Positions 10,501 through 25,500 of a stretch of 64,000 bases of DNA are shown here, piece after piece. Source of the DNA: Epiperipatus broadwayi (lineage: Eukaryota > Onychophora > Udeonychophora > Euonychophora > Peripatidae); contig JAQFVV010006197.1 of assembly GCA_028023455.1 (NCBI GenBank), positions 13,139,254 to 13,203,253 on the forward strand, read 5' to 3'. Position 1 is the stretch's first letter, and every line of letters begins with the position of its first letter. The notes beneath the pieces are model-generated. The model did not search any database, was not told the DNA's origin, and saw only the letters and a program-made list of their open reading frames with translations. Position numbers and translations under genes: made by a program.

Positions 10501-13500
10501 TAGTAAAACTGGTCCCTTAGTAGCTAAGTTACTATTTGGCTGAAGAAAAAACTTTTTTACTTTTGCCTTTTTCTTGTTGCAATTTTTCTCTTTTCAGACT
10601 TTTTTTTTAAAAAAAAAATCACAATTCATATTGAAGAATTTTCTCTAAGATTTTAGTGTGGTCCAATAATAGCAGATGATTTTATTTAATTTTTGATTGT
10701 TACTCTCCACTGTAGATAAACTGCAATACATAACAGTTTAGAGACTAAAACTTAATTTCAATCCACTATTTTCCACTCCAGATGTGCAATTAATTTCAGT
10801 GTTACACATTTCTTTTTCAAAATGTCTGTAACCATAATGTTCATCTTTAATTTCATAGTAAGACTTAATGAATTTCTTTTTGCTATTATTTTCTGAGCAA
10901 AATATTTTCAAAAAGTGAAAAATCCTTCAAGTTTTTTTTTGATGGGAGCAATACAATGGCAGAAATAAAAGGATATGTAGAATGTGAATACAATTATCAC
11001 TGGTGGCTTTGACTAAGAACAAAACAACTGAGACATGCAAGTGAAATTTCTCTAAGCTAAAGATCTTATTATTTTCTTTATGTGCTCAAGAAATTTCGAT
11101 AATAAACTTGATAATGTCTCAAATTCTTACCTTGGTGAATCCCATGTGTCCTACTAGTTACAATTACTACTTTTTCAAAAAAAAAAATGAATGCAACAAG
11201 TATGGTTTTTTCAAAATTATTTTGCAAAGAACAATTGAAGTTATCCACATAGAATGCTATGCTCATGCTATATAATTATTTAAGATTTTTCTAAGATAAG
11301 AATATTACAAAAACTTCCTTCCTCCCACTATAGTTAATTTATATAACTAACTTTCCCATAATAATACAACAATACTTTTCTTTGTTTTAGAACATAAGTG
11401 ATATTCTTTTAAAACAATTGAAAATTGTTATTGAAATTTCAAACTATTATTTATGGGTTTGGTTTTTTTGTTTGAATAATATTTTTAAAAAATATGATCC
11501 CATAATGAAATTTTCAACAAACAAATATTTTTTTTGCCAAATTTAGGTTTGTAAAAAATTAAAAACAGAAAAAAAAAGTAGGAATGTTACACAACATATA
11601 AAAGTCTAAAAAATTAAACTATAATTTGGTACTTTTTTTTTTAGTCTTCCATCTTAATTTCAGCTTGAATAATCATTCTTTAAATAACTGCATACAATGT
11701 GATTTGTTTGGAGATTTAATTTGCTAACTAGTCCAATAATACATCAGGCAAAAAATTTAAAAATTTGAATTTTTACTATTTCTGGTGATGAACCGTATTT
11801 GAAAACAATTGAAGATGGTCAGGTTTTTTGATCAGATCATTTGACATGGAATGACCATTCCAGCTTTGAATCATTAGTAAAGATAAAAGCCAGAAATTGA
11901 TTTGAGAATGAGGATTTAAAATGCAATGGAGCATCCCTAATCAGTGATTACTTCATATATATGTACAAATGCTGAAAGCACATCAGTTCTTTTAAATATC
12001 TTTAATATTGTTTATCTTAACACACCTTATCCAATAACAAGAAATACTTTGATATTTCCAAAAAATATTTGTTGTTATGTGTGCTGTTAGCTTGAATACA
12101 CTAATTTGAGATGACTGTTGATAACAGTTCTAGATTTGATACTAGGTGATAATTTTTTTTTAAAAAACTATTAACAAACAACTTGTAATTGTAAATGTCA
12201 TCTATATATTAAAAATGTATTCACAGAAAAGTTTTGTTTATATAGATAGATATGAATATAAGAAAAATGCAATTAATAAATTGGGTTTTGTTTAAAAATT
12301 TATTAACTATTATAAGACTTTATTTCTATTTCTTTTCTTTTTTTACTGAATATTAATACAATTATAATAAATAAATACTCTTGCCTATAAGGAAAATATT
12401 TTTTCCTTCAAAAAAATCATGTCATGAAAATAAATTTTCAGCTGACATTCAGATAAAACATTTGCATTATTTCTTTCAATAAAAGCAGCATAGTAGATAA
12501 TGTTATTTATATAAAACAAAAAAGTAATAATATTTAAAATAAGTGAAAATAAATTAAGACTCATACCCCTTTATAAGCTTCTTTAAGATTGACACATATA
12601 TTTAAATAAATCTGTTCAAAAGAACCTATCATTTCAATTGTTCCTGTTGTTAAATTTTTAACAGGACGCATCATTCTTGCAGGTGTTGTGAAAAGATAAA
12701 GGCCAGGAAACTGACCAATGCAACCCATTTCAACAGAAGCTACTAATACTATTTCCATGTCAGGAGGAACCTAAAGCAAAATAAAATTATTTATTTTTAA
12801 ATCTATTTATTCACATTTAAAATAAAATTAGTATAAAATGATAGTTTTACATCCTTTACTAATCTTATACAAGGGTAGGACTTAATTTCATATATAATTA
12901 AATTAAACAACTGAATGTAAGTGATTGAGGATATCATGTGATGTTTAAGCACCAGAAGGCACAAATGGAGCTTTGATCTAGTAGTTTTTAGATCTTAAAT
13001 GCATCAATGTATTAAACTGCATAGGGCAATATAATTACATTAATATGCAAAACAAAGCCATTACAAAGTTTAAGCATTATACAATTATGATAAAAATAAA
13101 CACATTACAAATTAATGCATGTCAAACATTAATAGATACAAAAATTCCTTTAATAATATATTACCAGAGTGCTTCTCCACTAGGTCAACCTGGCATTTGT
13201 ATAAAGCTACTATTTTTAAAAAATTGTGCTATTAATTTTCAGTTAAAATAAAATATAATCAAAGATTGTAGTAAGTCTAAAACCTACTATAATTTAAAAC
13301 CAGATTCAGATAATCTCCATTAATATTCCAGAAATTATCATTATGAAAACATGTTATTAATTATTTAATAAAAAAAAAATCAAAATTAATTTTTCTAGTT
13401 TAATTATCATTTGGCCACTAGCTTTTATATCAAAATTTGTGCCTTAAAAAGTCTATCACATTAGTTTCAGTTCAATAAAAGACTAAAAAAATATAAAAGT

Positions 13501-16500
13501 GATTTATTGGAAAAATCCAATAAAGCTAGACAGAAATACCTGTAGAAAGGTTTGATGTAATGAAATTTTGTAAACATAAATAATCATAAAAGCAAAAAAA
13601 ATAAATTTGTGAAAAAAATTGAGGTTCTTTTTCCACAATTTCTTTTACTACACAGTGTCTCTCCAATGTGACTGCAACACCATCTCTAAATCAACAAATG
13701 TATTATGTAGTGACATAGTTTAGCCATTGACCATGAATTGACATGAAATGTGAAAAGGTGTTTTACACTTTCATAGACTGTCTTCAACGCTTTCCTTGCC
13801 CTCACAAGATCTTCAAACTATTTGAAAACATTCTTATTATTTATGGATGCACTGACACATACAGTTTGAATCATTTCAATATTTCAGCAAGTTTTACCCA
13901 ATTTAAAACAAAATTTAATGTCAGCCATTGTGGTTTAATATATGAAATGTAATGTCATATTTAAATTGTAACTCATGATCCAGACCCACAAGCATCTTAA
14001 AATTTTTATGATGAATAGTTAAAGTATGTTGTTATATAACATGTGTTGATTAAGAGATAGTACTACAGGCAGCTTAGAATATATATATTCTTTAGCAAAA
14101 TATAAGTTAAATTAGTTGATAATTATGACTCCACTACTCTTGAAACACTTTTAAGGTTTCACATTGTTAGAATAAATCAAGAGACAAAAGAAAATCTCTG
14201 TAATCCCATTTCTCAGTTTCTTCCTATTATTATTTTATTTATTTGATATAAATAAATAGTATTGATAAAGTGTTTAAGAAAGTTGTAAATGATATATGTT
14301 AAAGTAGAAATCAATACATAGAAAAAGGAAGAAGAAAATTATTTTTTTAGATCATATCATCATATTTAAATGTTTTAGTTTCTTTGTGGTACACAAATTT
14401 ATATGGAAATAAAACAATTGGAACCTGAAGGATAAGCAACTTTAATTATAACTACATTTCTAATATTCTCATTTATACAACAAATCATACATTCAGTATC
14501 TAGGTGTGTATTATGTTTCTAAATATTATACTTGTGAGTACTCTTCTTCAGGAGTTGCTGGCTGCCCCAGTGACAATGCTAGCATAGAAGTCAAACAGAA
14601 TAACTGCATACTGATTTAATGATCAAGATTGAAAGATTAGTTTGAATGCTATATCAGTTAGTTACTAAAAAACAACATTCCCATTATGCATAATGAACTA
14701 TCATACAAAATACTATATTATAAAGTCTAATACTTTCATTTCAATTCTATCTTTTTCCAATTCTTTTTCTATAATATTTGACCTTTTTTCTTTTGCTATA
14801 GGAATATTCCAAATATCCGTACTACATTGAAAACATGTATTTGCAATAGATAAATAGCAAATATTTTTTGAGATTTGTTCTTCAACATTGTTAAATAATT
14901 GTGTTGAACAATTAGACAATAATAATAAAAAAATACACAAAAAATTACTACAATGAACAAAAATGTAAGCATAATAATTAAATCCAAATAATTTTCTACT
15001 CTATTGTGTTAATTGTGAAAATGTCAGAAGTTCTGATTCTTAGAATAGGCTTATTTTGCTGAAGGTTGTATATTTTATTAGATTTATTTATTTGACTCAA
15101 ATCTGACTGATTATTTTAATTCTAAAATATATATTTATTAAGATCCAAGAATAAGAGACTATGAAATTAGCAATCATTTAATCAATAAAAAATCAGTTTG
15201 AGAGTTTTTAATATCCTAAGAATTATTTAAAAAAAAAAAAAAAGTCTACAAATCTGAATTTTCTATTAAGTAATTTTAGGAATGCACAAACATCATTAGT
15301 CTAAATTTTGCAAAAAGTAATGAAATCTGTAAGAATTATTGAAAGTTGAGTAGAAGAGACAAAATGTAAAACTATATTCACAAGAGCAAAAAAAAAATTA
15401 ATAAACATAAAAATAAAAGCTTAAAAGATTGGGGGAAAAAATAATATTAAGCAAAAAAAAAATTATATCCAAATGATTTTCTAACTTAATTCGGAATATT
15501 TTTCCTACCTTTTCCTTGTTTGATACTTTTAAAAACCGTAATTGTTGAACAAAATTTATTGCTTCTATTTTCCTAATCCAACCAATCATGCAACCATCCA
15601 AAATAACAGGATAACTTGTTTTATGAGGAAAAGGTGGAGAAAGTCCATAAGGTGTCATGCCCATGGAACAAAATAATTCTGGTAAATGGAATTTCTGATG
15701 TTGTTCAGTCACTATCTGAAAAATAAAAAAATGAAGGGAATATACTTATACAATTTTATATTAAAAAAAAAATTACAATTAAATATATATATAATTTATT
15801 AGGTGTATATATATATGATATTCAAATATAAGTATATGGTCTATACTAAACTTAATGAAATTATAAGAGATTTGAACTCAGATCCCCAAGCTCCCTACAG
15901 CAATGCACTTCCACCTTATATACATGACCACAATTTATATTTTTCATATTATGTGGTCATGAGTTTCAGTTGTATAAGATGGAATGCATAACTGTAAGGA
16001 ACTTGAAAATCTAGGATCCAAGTCCCTTATAATTACATTAAGTTTAGTACAGGCAATATACTTATAATTGAATATTACATATTCAGCCTGTAATCTCCCC
16101 ATCCCTCTTCGGTGCATTTAAGACATATTAAATTCCTATATGTGATGGGTCAGAATGATGTAAAGTCAACATGCATATGACAATAATATTGGCATCAACA
16201 AGGGCTTTGAACATGCCATCATCGGATTTTCAATGATGAGGATGACTGAAGAATTGGAGAATGGAGAAGATTGAAAACTGTCCATTAATGTGTAAAGATT
16301 TATATATGTATATAAATATTATATATATATGTGGAAATATTTAATATGTGAAGTTTTTCATTTTTAACTTTTTAATTAGAAATCTATAGCAATGATCTTA
16401 TTAAAACAGCAGCTAATAAAGATTATCTGCCTGGGACTGAAGAAGAGAATACACTGCCAGTGCTAAGATGCTGTTAAAAGGAATTCTCTTTTGATTGTGA

Positions 16501-19500
16501 ATTCTGTTGTTATATAGATTACCAAGTATTACAGCAAATAGATATAGATGTAAGAAATCAAATGACAACTTTACTTGTTTCTCATTTTGCAATAAACTTC
16601 TCAATTGGTAAATCAAGTTTAATAATTTGTCAGATATTATAGATGGAAATATTTAATATGTAGATTTTTCCATTTTTTAATTAAAAACTACAGCCACAAT
16701 CTTATTAAGATAGCAATCAATTTAAATTAACTGGGCTGATATATGTATATCTCATCAGACACATTCTTATGATTTGAAAAAGAAGCTCTGAGCAAAGTAT
16801 TTGTTATTGTATTGAAATGTCAGCTATTTAGCTATTATATTTTTACTACATGGAAGCTCCCAGAAATAATACTATGAATTCACCATTTACCCAAGAGAAT
16901 ATTAGAATTAATATATATATATACATACTCACATACACATAACTAATAAAAATATCAACTCAAATCTTTTCCCTTTTTCATCTAAAACCATTATAAGAAA
17001 TAATTTATATGACGGTGACTGAAAATAGATTTAGTAATGTTATAGTCTCTTTGGATAAAAAATTCATAAATCTACACAGGTAAAACTAATTCATTATTCC
17101 AAAGAAAATTAATTGGGATCTTTTTCTTATTTTATTTATCTCTTCAAAATATAAGTTTATTTCTAAATGACAAAAATTAGCTGGGAAGATTTTGGAAGTA
17201 AACAGAGATTAAAATTTATTGATTTAATAAGATCAATCTGTTATTACAAATAATAAATAATTAGCATAAACTAGATGAAAATGTGAAAGACAACATTTTC
17301 ATAATATCAATAATTTACATATCCAAGCTATAAAAAATAAAGGTCAATTTTCAAAAATATAAAAAAAGTTCACTGGTAAAGAACAGTAATAGTTCAAAAA
17401 ATACTTTTTGATATTCTACAATTATTATTATCATTTTAAAATAATTATAATTTTATCTTTACTTGCAAAAACTGCTATAACATTCCAAAATCCACAGAGT
17501 TTAAATTTTGTTAAAGAAAATAGAGAGGATTGTTTTATCACAAATATTTTATTTTAGCTATAATTGTATTAATTCTAGTTTTTTTTTTTCAAAAACTATC
17601 ATCATTGCATTTATTTTTTCCCAACATTTTGCTTTCAAATTTAACTTTAGTTTAACTAAAATCACAAAACATGAAAATAAAATCAAAATTGATTAATATG
17701 TGTGAATTTACTATACTGGAATTCTGGAATGATCATTTTATTTCTGATAAAATCATTTGCAAATAAATTATTTTTTCTGGCTAATGACAATTAAAATTTG
17801 GCTGTAGAAGTTATAAAAAGTTAGGATGAAGTGAGGAATTACACAAATCTAATAAGAAAATAATTATTGGCTGCAACTAATGTGATCAAAATCTTATAAA
17901 ATAACTACTATCATTTTACATTTTTTATGTCAACATTGACAAATGAAGGTAATCATTAACAAAAAATTTAATTATGTTATAACTGTGAAACAAATAACAA
18001 AACATACATATAATTATTAAAATATAATCATAATTATAGCCAATTTTCAGTCTAATAATGGAAGCCATTTTTAATTTAACTAAAAATGAAATACTAACTA
18101 AAATAAGCATGTGATTCCCTAGACATCACTCACTTTAAATGCATGCATAATGTGATTTCTAAAGTTATTAATAAAATTAGTTTGTGGATTTCTTCATTTT
18201 TGCCCTTTTTTATGACTATGATTGGGATGCAGTATTTTTAAAATTATCAAAATAAAAATAAACTTGATATGAATTAATATGATTATTAATGCTAAAGATG
18301 AAGCAATTGATATTCAGTTACTCTTATACCATAATGCTCTATGCTTGTATACTATTATGATCATTTTGTCTCATCAATATATAAATATTTAAAATTTCTT
18401 TAACAAATAATTTTATAAACATTATTAATTTTAGGTTATGGCTTTAATTAAATTTGACATGTTAAAATGAATTGTATTAAAAAATGGCAAACAATGGAAA
18501 ATTATCACAATTATCAAATGATAATGAATGATCATATTATCTTACTAATAAATTAATCTACCTGCTTCCAGGTAAGGAAATTAATATATATATATATTAA
18601 AATACTTTAGTCTTATTCTGTAGTGAATAAAATACATTTCTATGAGATGTGCTATTAATAAACTTTTCTTAAATATTTTCTTTAATTAAATTTCATTATT
18701 TCTGCATTTTAATTAAATATAAATTTTTATATGTTTAAAAGATTTCATTTTATATTCTTTTATGTAAATCAATTTGTGCTTTCTACTTTTTTTTTTTATA
18801 AGTAGAGTTATATATAAACTAATTAAAAGATTAAACTATTTATAATATTCAGAAATAAACAAGCATAATATAAAAACAATTCTCAAAACATTTCTTGTGA
18901 AACAAATAATTGAAAAACAGATCAAAATATATATAAGCTTTGAAAGATGTTGTACTTAGTTAAAATATGAAAATGATAAGCTATCATTTATCAATTAGAT
19001 AGAAAGCAAAGTCAAGCTAATTATCAATCAAAGCTGCTAGGAGAAACATAATAGTCATAGAGTTTAGGAAAAAAAAGTGATTTAATTTAATGCCTGCTAA
19101 TCTGCAAACTTGAAGAATTTCAGGTTAAACAACTTTCTTTAGTTTAATTCCTGAAAGGTTACTTGTAAAACTATCAAGTCAACCTACCATAGATATGAGT
19201 ATGCATTACTACACAGATATAACAATCTCCACTACCCTACCAAAGTTTAAGTAAATAACTACATAGTGAAACTGACCTGGGAAATTTTAAACATACTTAA
19301 AGTGTCAACTGGAAAATCAATATTAAATTTACCTACAAGTCAAGAAAGATATTGCTAGAAATGCATATGTTAGTATGATTGTCAAAACAAGACACTTTTA
19401 TAATACTAACTAAAATATTGCAGGCGTTATATTTTAATAATATATTAATTATTATAATTTTAATAAGGTATAATCTATTTAAAGTTGGTTATCTTAAATA

Positions 19501-22500
19501 TTTAAAGCATTTAGATATAATTTTTTCTCATTTCCAAATTATTTTATTACTATTAGATTAATCATTTATATTGTATATAATAATGACTTGTCACATGTTA
19601 TTTAGCTAGAATATTACGCTAAATGTCAATTTGCCACTGGAATGTAATTACATTTTCCAGATAATTTATTTAATAATTGATTATAAAGCCAAATGTTTAT
19701 AGAAAAATGTTTTAAAAATTATATTAAATAATCTTTTAATAGAATCTCATATTTATCATGTGCACAGCAAATTCATATGCCTGTATTATTTCATTTGATT
19801 AAACTTATTATTTTGTTAAATTTTCGGTTTTCTTTTCTTTTCTTTTTTTTTTTGCTTCTTACTTTTATTTATTTTATAATTGTGATTGAAGCTTATACAC
19901 CTCTCCTGAGCTTTAACAAATGGAATGTTTTTTTCAAAAAGGGTGATACTCTAAAAATAAACTCTTTTTCTTAAATAATCTAGCTAGTATTATAGATAGC
20001 TATATACAAATAAACATTTATTAGAAAGTGTGTTCTGTTAAATATGGTGGCTCAGCTTCGTGAGTAAAATAGGTAATAACATATTCAAACTGAAATATGT
20101 CAGTTACAAATATGGTTAACCTATCCATTCTGCTACTGTCAAATATACAATATCAGCAAAATAATACTAATATATATATATATAAATAATAAAATATAAT
20201 TATAACTGCAGCCAACTTTCAGCCTACATGGCAACCATTTTTAATTAAACTAAAAACGAAATAATACGTAAACATGTAACATCTCAGACATCATTAATTT
20301 TAATTGCATGTGTACTATCAATTTGCAAGGTTATTAGAGAAATTAGCATGTAGTTTTCCTCTGCTCATAATGCAGGACATAATAAATGTTAAAATTACCT
20401 TGACATGACTTAATACAGTTTCTAACATTAAGCACTAATCAATCTGTGATCAGTTACTCTTATTATGAATAATATAAACACTTTAATTCTATGATGCGGC
20501 TGTAAAATACAGGTGTTATAATGAAATGTGTTAAAAGGGCGATATTGATTGATCATATAATTTACTGATAAATTATTTTATCTGCTTTGAGGCAGAAAGT
20601 TATATGGTATTAAAATCTTACTTCACACTGATAACTTAAATGATTGAGAAGTCCACAAAGAATTCCATCAGGTGTGTGTACAGGACATATAAACCCTATA
20701 AAATAATACAAATGAAATTTTTAAAATAAGCCACATGAAATAGGCAAAAAGAGCAGTTGAAGGTTGAAATAGTTATTGTTGTTAGTACAGAATCAAAACA
20801 CATTTAAATTGGTTAAATAATTAGTAATTTAAGAACATTGAGAAATAGTTTTAATATATGTTTATATATGTGTGTACATAGAAAATACTTGATAGATACT
20901 AATTTTAAAAAGAAATAAATAGATAGAACATATTCAAAAGTATTTCAATACTATATATATACATAAATATTTAAATAAAAGAAAATTAAAATATTTTTGG
21001 TTAAATTTCATTTTTTAGGATTAAGATTGTTTAAAGTGATACATTTTAAAAAGGATTAAACTAAAAATAAATTGTTCAGAGCAAAATTTTTGAGAAATAA
21101 ACTATTTTGATATTTTAAAAATGTTTTAATTAAATTCTATAAATATTCTAAATTAAATAGAAAAAATTCTTTTATGATTTTAGTTTGATTAAAAAAAAAA
21201 AACTTTTACACTGGAGAAGACAAATTTACCATATCAAACACGCAATCAAACAGTGAGGCATCTATTGATTGTATTACAGTGAAAGATGATCAAAGATTCC
21301 AACCCTATAGAGAGTAATAAAAAAGGGAAGAAAAAATATGGGTAACAAAGGTAAAACACTCATAATATGTCATTCTAAAAGTTTTCCAAACCTAAGAAAA
21401 CCAGGCACTCCAGAAAAATCCCTTGAGAAATCCAAAAAAATCAAGAGAAGGATATCCAAACCAGCATGAAGAAGTCAGCAGTTACCCAGATGATGGCAAA
21501 CATATCTCAAATCTATTCAAATAAGGACTCCATCACCACTGCAAAAATATCTGGATATATGTAAAACTTGATTATAGAAGAATAAAGACTGGCTTATTCT
21601 CTGTTGACCTTGGATCTGTTTAAAAGGATAAATGATTTAAGGAGAAAATTACTTGTAATGTGTAAAAAATTTAAAATATATGACAATCCAGAAAGTAACA
21701 ATTAAAATTACCAAAAGGAGAAATTACCAGCTTTCTCAAAAGCAAGCGTGACTTTTATTGTCAATATTAAAAAAAAAATAGTAATAATTTAAAGGTCAAA
21801 AACTATGACCAAAATAGTAGACTGATTTCTGCAGAGAATGAAAATTTTTTTTATTAAAGTTTGTTTAGATATGTTCAACTTCTAGTGATGTATTAGGATT
21901 TGGTCAAGTATATGAAACACCTATGTTGCCATGTGACAATTGAGATGCATATTGTCTCAGGTACTACCACAACAACCCCCCCCCCCCAGTTCTTTACTCA
22001 CCCATCTGTAAGACTCAGAGAAAACAAGGTGCAGTTTGAATGTATCAGCCTCTAAGATTCAAGAGAGAGAGCAAGATTTTATATAATGGCATTATGTTGG
22101 ATTAATTGATGTGTTGTAGGTAGATTAATAGAATTCAGACAGAGATAATCCATCTAATGTTCATATTCCACTGTACATCTTAATGTCCTATGGTTGAATT
22201 TTTTATGAATCCTAGAGTTGAAATTCTATTCATTCTTTATATAGTTCAAAAACAAGCAAATCTCTGAACAATGAAATAATGGACATATGTACTCTTTTTA
22301 TCATAAAATACTATTTACAAAAATGACTGAAATACAAAAATAACTAGAAAAATAGTTAAAATATTTGCAGTAAGCTTAGAAATGAGAAGTTAGTGTTTCA
22401 CTGTCTCATTTGTAATTAAAACAAATTCAATGCAACTCCAATCAGTTACATTATAGAGCTACATAAAAAAAATAATAATAAAATCTCTTATAAATTGAGT

Positions 22501-25500
22501 AATAAGTGTATAAATTGTTGTATTTGTATGTGCACATATATGAAATATAACATGCGTCACTTTGGTAAATTGGTTTAAAAAATTAAAAGAAAAAATAGTT
22601 TTAAGGAAAGTTAACTTGTAATAGGTTAAAATTGAACTATGTAAAGAAAGAAAAAAAAAGATTTTGATGTGTGCAAGAATTTTGAATTGCAAAGCTCATA
22701 AAAAATATAAATTATTTTGGGCATTTTTCTGATTTGCATTCTTAATGGATTTTTCTATCAACAGCTTGCCAATTCTTAAAGTAAATTTAATGGCAAATCT
22801 AAATAAGTTATTTAAAAGGATGGGTTAATAAAATTAAGAAAGTTATCACTCAATTTTTAGAAGACAGTAATAATTTTTTTTCTTTCTTCCTATTGATAAC
22901 ATAAATAAAAAAAGGGAAAAAAAATTTTTTTTTTCTTTTGTTCACTTAGTTATTAAACAATAATGTAATTTAAAAATATCTGTAAAATTGTTTGCTTCCA
23001 TAACATATTATGAAAGAAATGAAGAAAATATTTATCAAAAAACATATTGTTGTAAAGAAATAGATGTCAAATCTTGTAACTAGCTTTCAATAAACCTATT
23101 GTTTGGAAAACATCCCGATTCCAGTGATAAGTATAAACAACAAGTGAAGTATAAATAGTCAGGAACAAACAATTCAGGCAATTACTCTAGTATATTCCAA
23201 GCATTAAATCAAAAAGCAGTGTTGCAATGATCCCATGCACAAAAGAGAAACCACTGGTTAAAATAGTTTTCCACCATAATTTGGATTGTCATGGCTTGCT
23301 GACATTAAAAGTATTTTTCAATACTAAAAATCCAACACAGCAACTATGACATTTGCAAGAAGCCATCTAACATGTGGCTAGAAACCAACAATCATATCAG
23401 TCAAAATACTCAGAGATGCAAATCAGATCCAGAGACTAATGCTGAAGTTTTCCAAAACCAGCCATTGCCTGCTTTAATGCTGCCATGAGAAAAGAAGTGA
23501 ACTCTCTTGTAAAACCTATCAGAACTACTGACTAATATCACCAATGCCACTGAATATCCCATCTAACATTATCAATACACCAAGAAGATAACTATCAACT
23601 TTTGAAGAACTAATGAGAACTCATTCCTAAATATAACAAAAAAAAAACCATATCTGCAGAAAACCATGGTTTTAAGTTTTTTTTTCAACTTTTTATTCGG
23701 TAATATCTTATCAGTATAATTATTCTAAGGCCTTACATTTAAAATATCTTATTATTATCTTTAATATTTTTTATACCTAGTAATATTTACAAATATATAA
23801 ACAACAATTTTATATATTTATTGATAATAAATTATGTTTTTTTATTAATTCATGCAGTTTGTATTTGCTTGTTGAACTCAATCCAACATAATGCTATTAG
23901 CATTCATTATGCTACTAATACCCACAATCCTGAGAAATCATGCAATCCACTGAGGGGCATGCAGGAATGGTGATAATAATTTATTAATGATGATGATTGG
24001 GTGATAATATGTTTTTCAGAAGTAAACTTTCTATTTAAAAGGTTTGGCACATTAAAGTTTCACTTTTTTATTTCATTTATTGAAACTAGAAAAAGAAATT
24101 AAAAATACTTTTGAGAGGACTTGTACTTAGTTTAACCTTCAATGCTAGATTATAAATCATCACAGATGTTTGTTAATATTATTATATTTAATTATTTTTA
24201 TTTGAATGTATATTAACCACTTAATCTAAATTTTATCTTAGCTCAAATTGAGTCGAAATTCATATTTATGTATTGTACCGGTCGCATGCGTCGAACTCTT
24301 GAAACGCACTGAACCTGAAATGGGTTTTATAAAATCAAGCAGCAATTAAGAAATATTCAATGGCAACCAAAATATACATTACTATAATCATATCTTTGAA
24401 AGGTTCATTTACTGTAACCTTTGCGCACCACCTCAAGAAAGAGATTAATAAAGAGTTAGAATCTCTTTTATATTTTTTTTATATATAAAATCAATAGAAA
24501 AATGGATGCCTAATGAATGATTCTTGGTTCCGATAAAGATAAATCCCTGACTACCTCAACCTACTTTTTAACTCGGGAAGGTGATTTGTTGCTTCGTTAA
24601 CAGGAAAGGTTAAACAATAATACCATTATCAAATACACAGCATAACGCTATACTTTAAAATTAGATGCTAAATTTATTAAGCCCTCTATGATAATATAAA
24701 TATCTACAAAACCAAGAAGAAAATAAACACACATACATAAAAAAAAATATTAATTAAAATTCAAGCGTATACTTTTTAAATAGTTTCATAAATGGGAAGG
24801 AATAATCTGAGTTTCTCCCTTGCTTACACTTTAAATCAAAATTTGAAATAAATTCCCTTATGTGAAAATATAATGTGTACTCTCACTTTTCCATTTGTGA
24901 AGATTTATAACTTTGTTTAAATTAAAATAACAATTTAGCCACAAGTTAACTATATTTGAATATTAAAAGTTCCATAATATGAGTCCTGCACGTAGTGGAC
25001 AATAACAAAAATAATTTGGAACACTTTCTTATACACTTTTATTCTTATGAAAACAATCCTGTGCGTAGAGAATGGAATAAATTTAATAGGGAAACAATCT
25101 CGTGCTAACTGTAATTTCAGAATCCTGCACATGGCAGATAAAATAAACAACTACCAATGACTAAACCATTAAGTTGGTTAGTAGACTTACTTACTTTCTC
25201 GGTAATAATTCATCTATATAAGAAAAAAATGTTATTACTCCTATTGTGATCCTGCACATAGCGGATTGCTATCTAATCAAACATACCTAAAGTAATAAAT
25301 AAGCTAATTCTGATTATTTAAAAGTAAGCCCACTCCCCACAATTATTTCTATTTAATTATTTTGAAATAATAAAATTGTAATTTTCTTTCTCTCCCTTTT
25401 CTTTTTTTTATAATTTATTTAGATATTCCAATGAATTACGTATATCTTTAAGTTAAAATTACAAAAGAAATATATATAAATGAATTACACAATTCATTGG

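Larger units (their letters stand above)
7747..12566 (-). other. POLR1B: POLR1B intron, 4820 bases
   Basis: The intron contains the GC-rich tRNA-like insert (8093-8187), a run of ten G at 8390-8399 and the palindrome at 8588-8766. The rest (8767-12566) is AT-rich unique-looking DNA with poly-A and poly-T tracts. No coding or RNA gene is recognised. Confidence 0.7.
15716..20621 (-). other. POLR1B: POLR1B intron, 4906 bases, with several diverged repeats
   Basis: The intron holds a tRNA-like SINE head (15862-15942), a dispersed repeat (16085-16290), a short tandem pair (16331-16420 and 16645-16735) and two copies of a longer repeat (18030-18580 and 20190-20620). The stretches 16740-18029 and 18581-20189 are AT-rich with nothing recognised. 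Confidence 0.6.

Noticed and set aside
12561-12758. Separate 65-residue protein starting at the ATG at 12758
   Set aside because: Homology extends four codons upstream to the acceptor at 12771 and stops at the donor at 12566, so it is a POLR1B exon.
13743-13952. 69-codon plus-strand frame with several cysteines
   Set aside because: No recognisable domain. Length is within chance for this composition, and there is no evidence of a gene on the plus strand of this intron.
14713-14987. Overlapping short minus-strand open frames with hydrophobic stretches
   Set aside because: The stretches are poly-T/TTA-rich codons of AT-rich DNA read as Phe, Leu and Ile. They show no motif, no splice context and no family likeness.
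23100-23640. GC-richer stretch that might be an old coding element
   Set aside because: I translated parts of both strands and saw no transposase, RT or gag motif that I could name.
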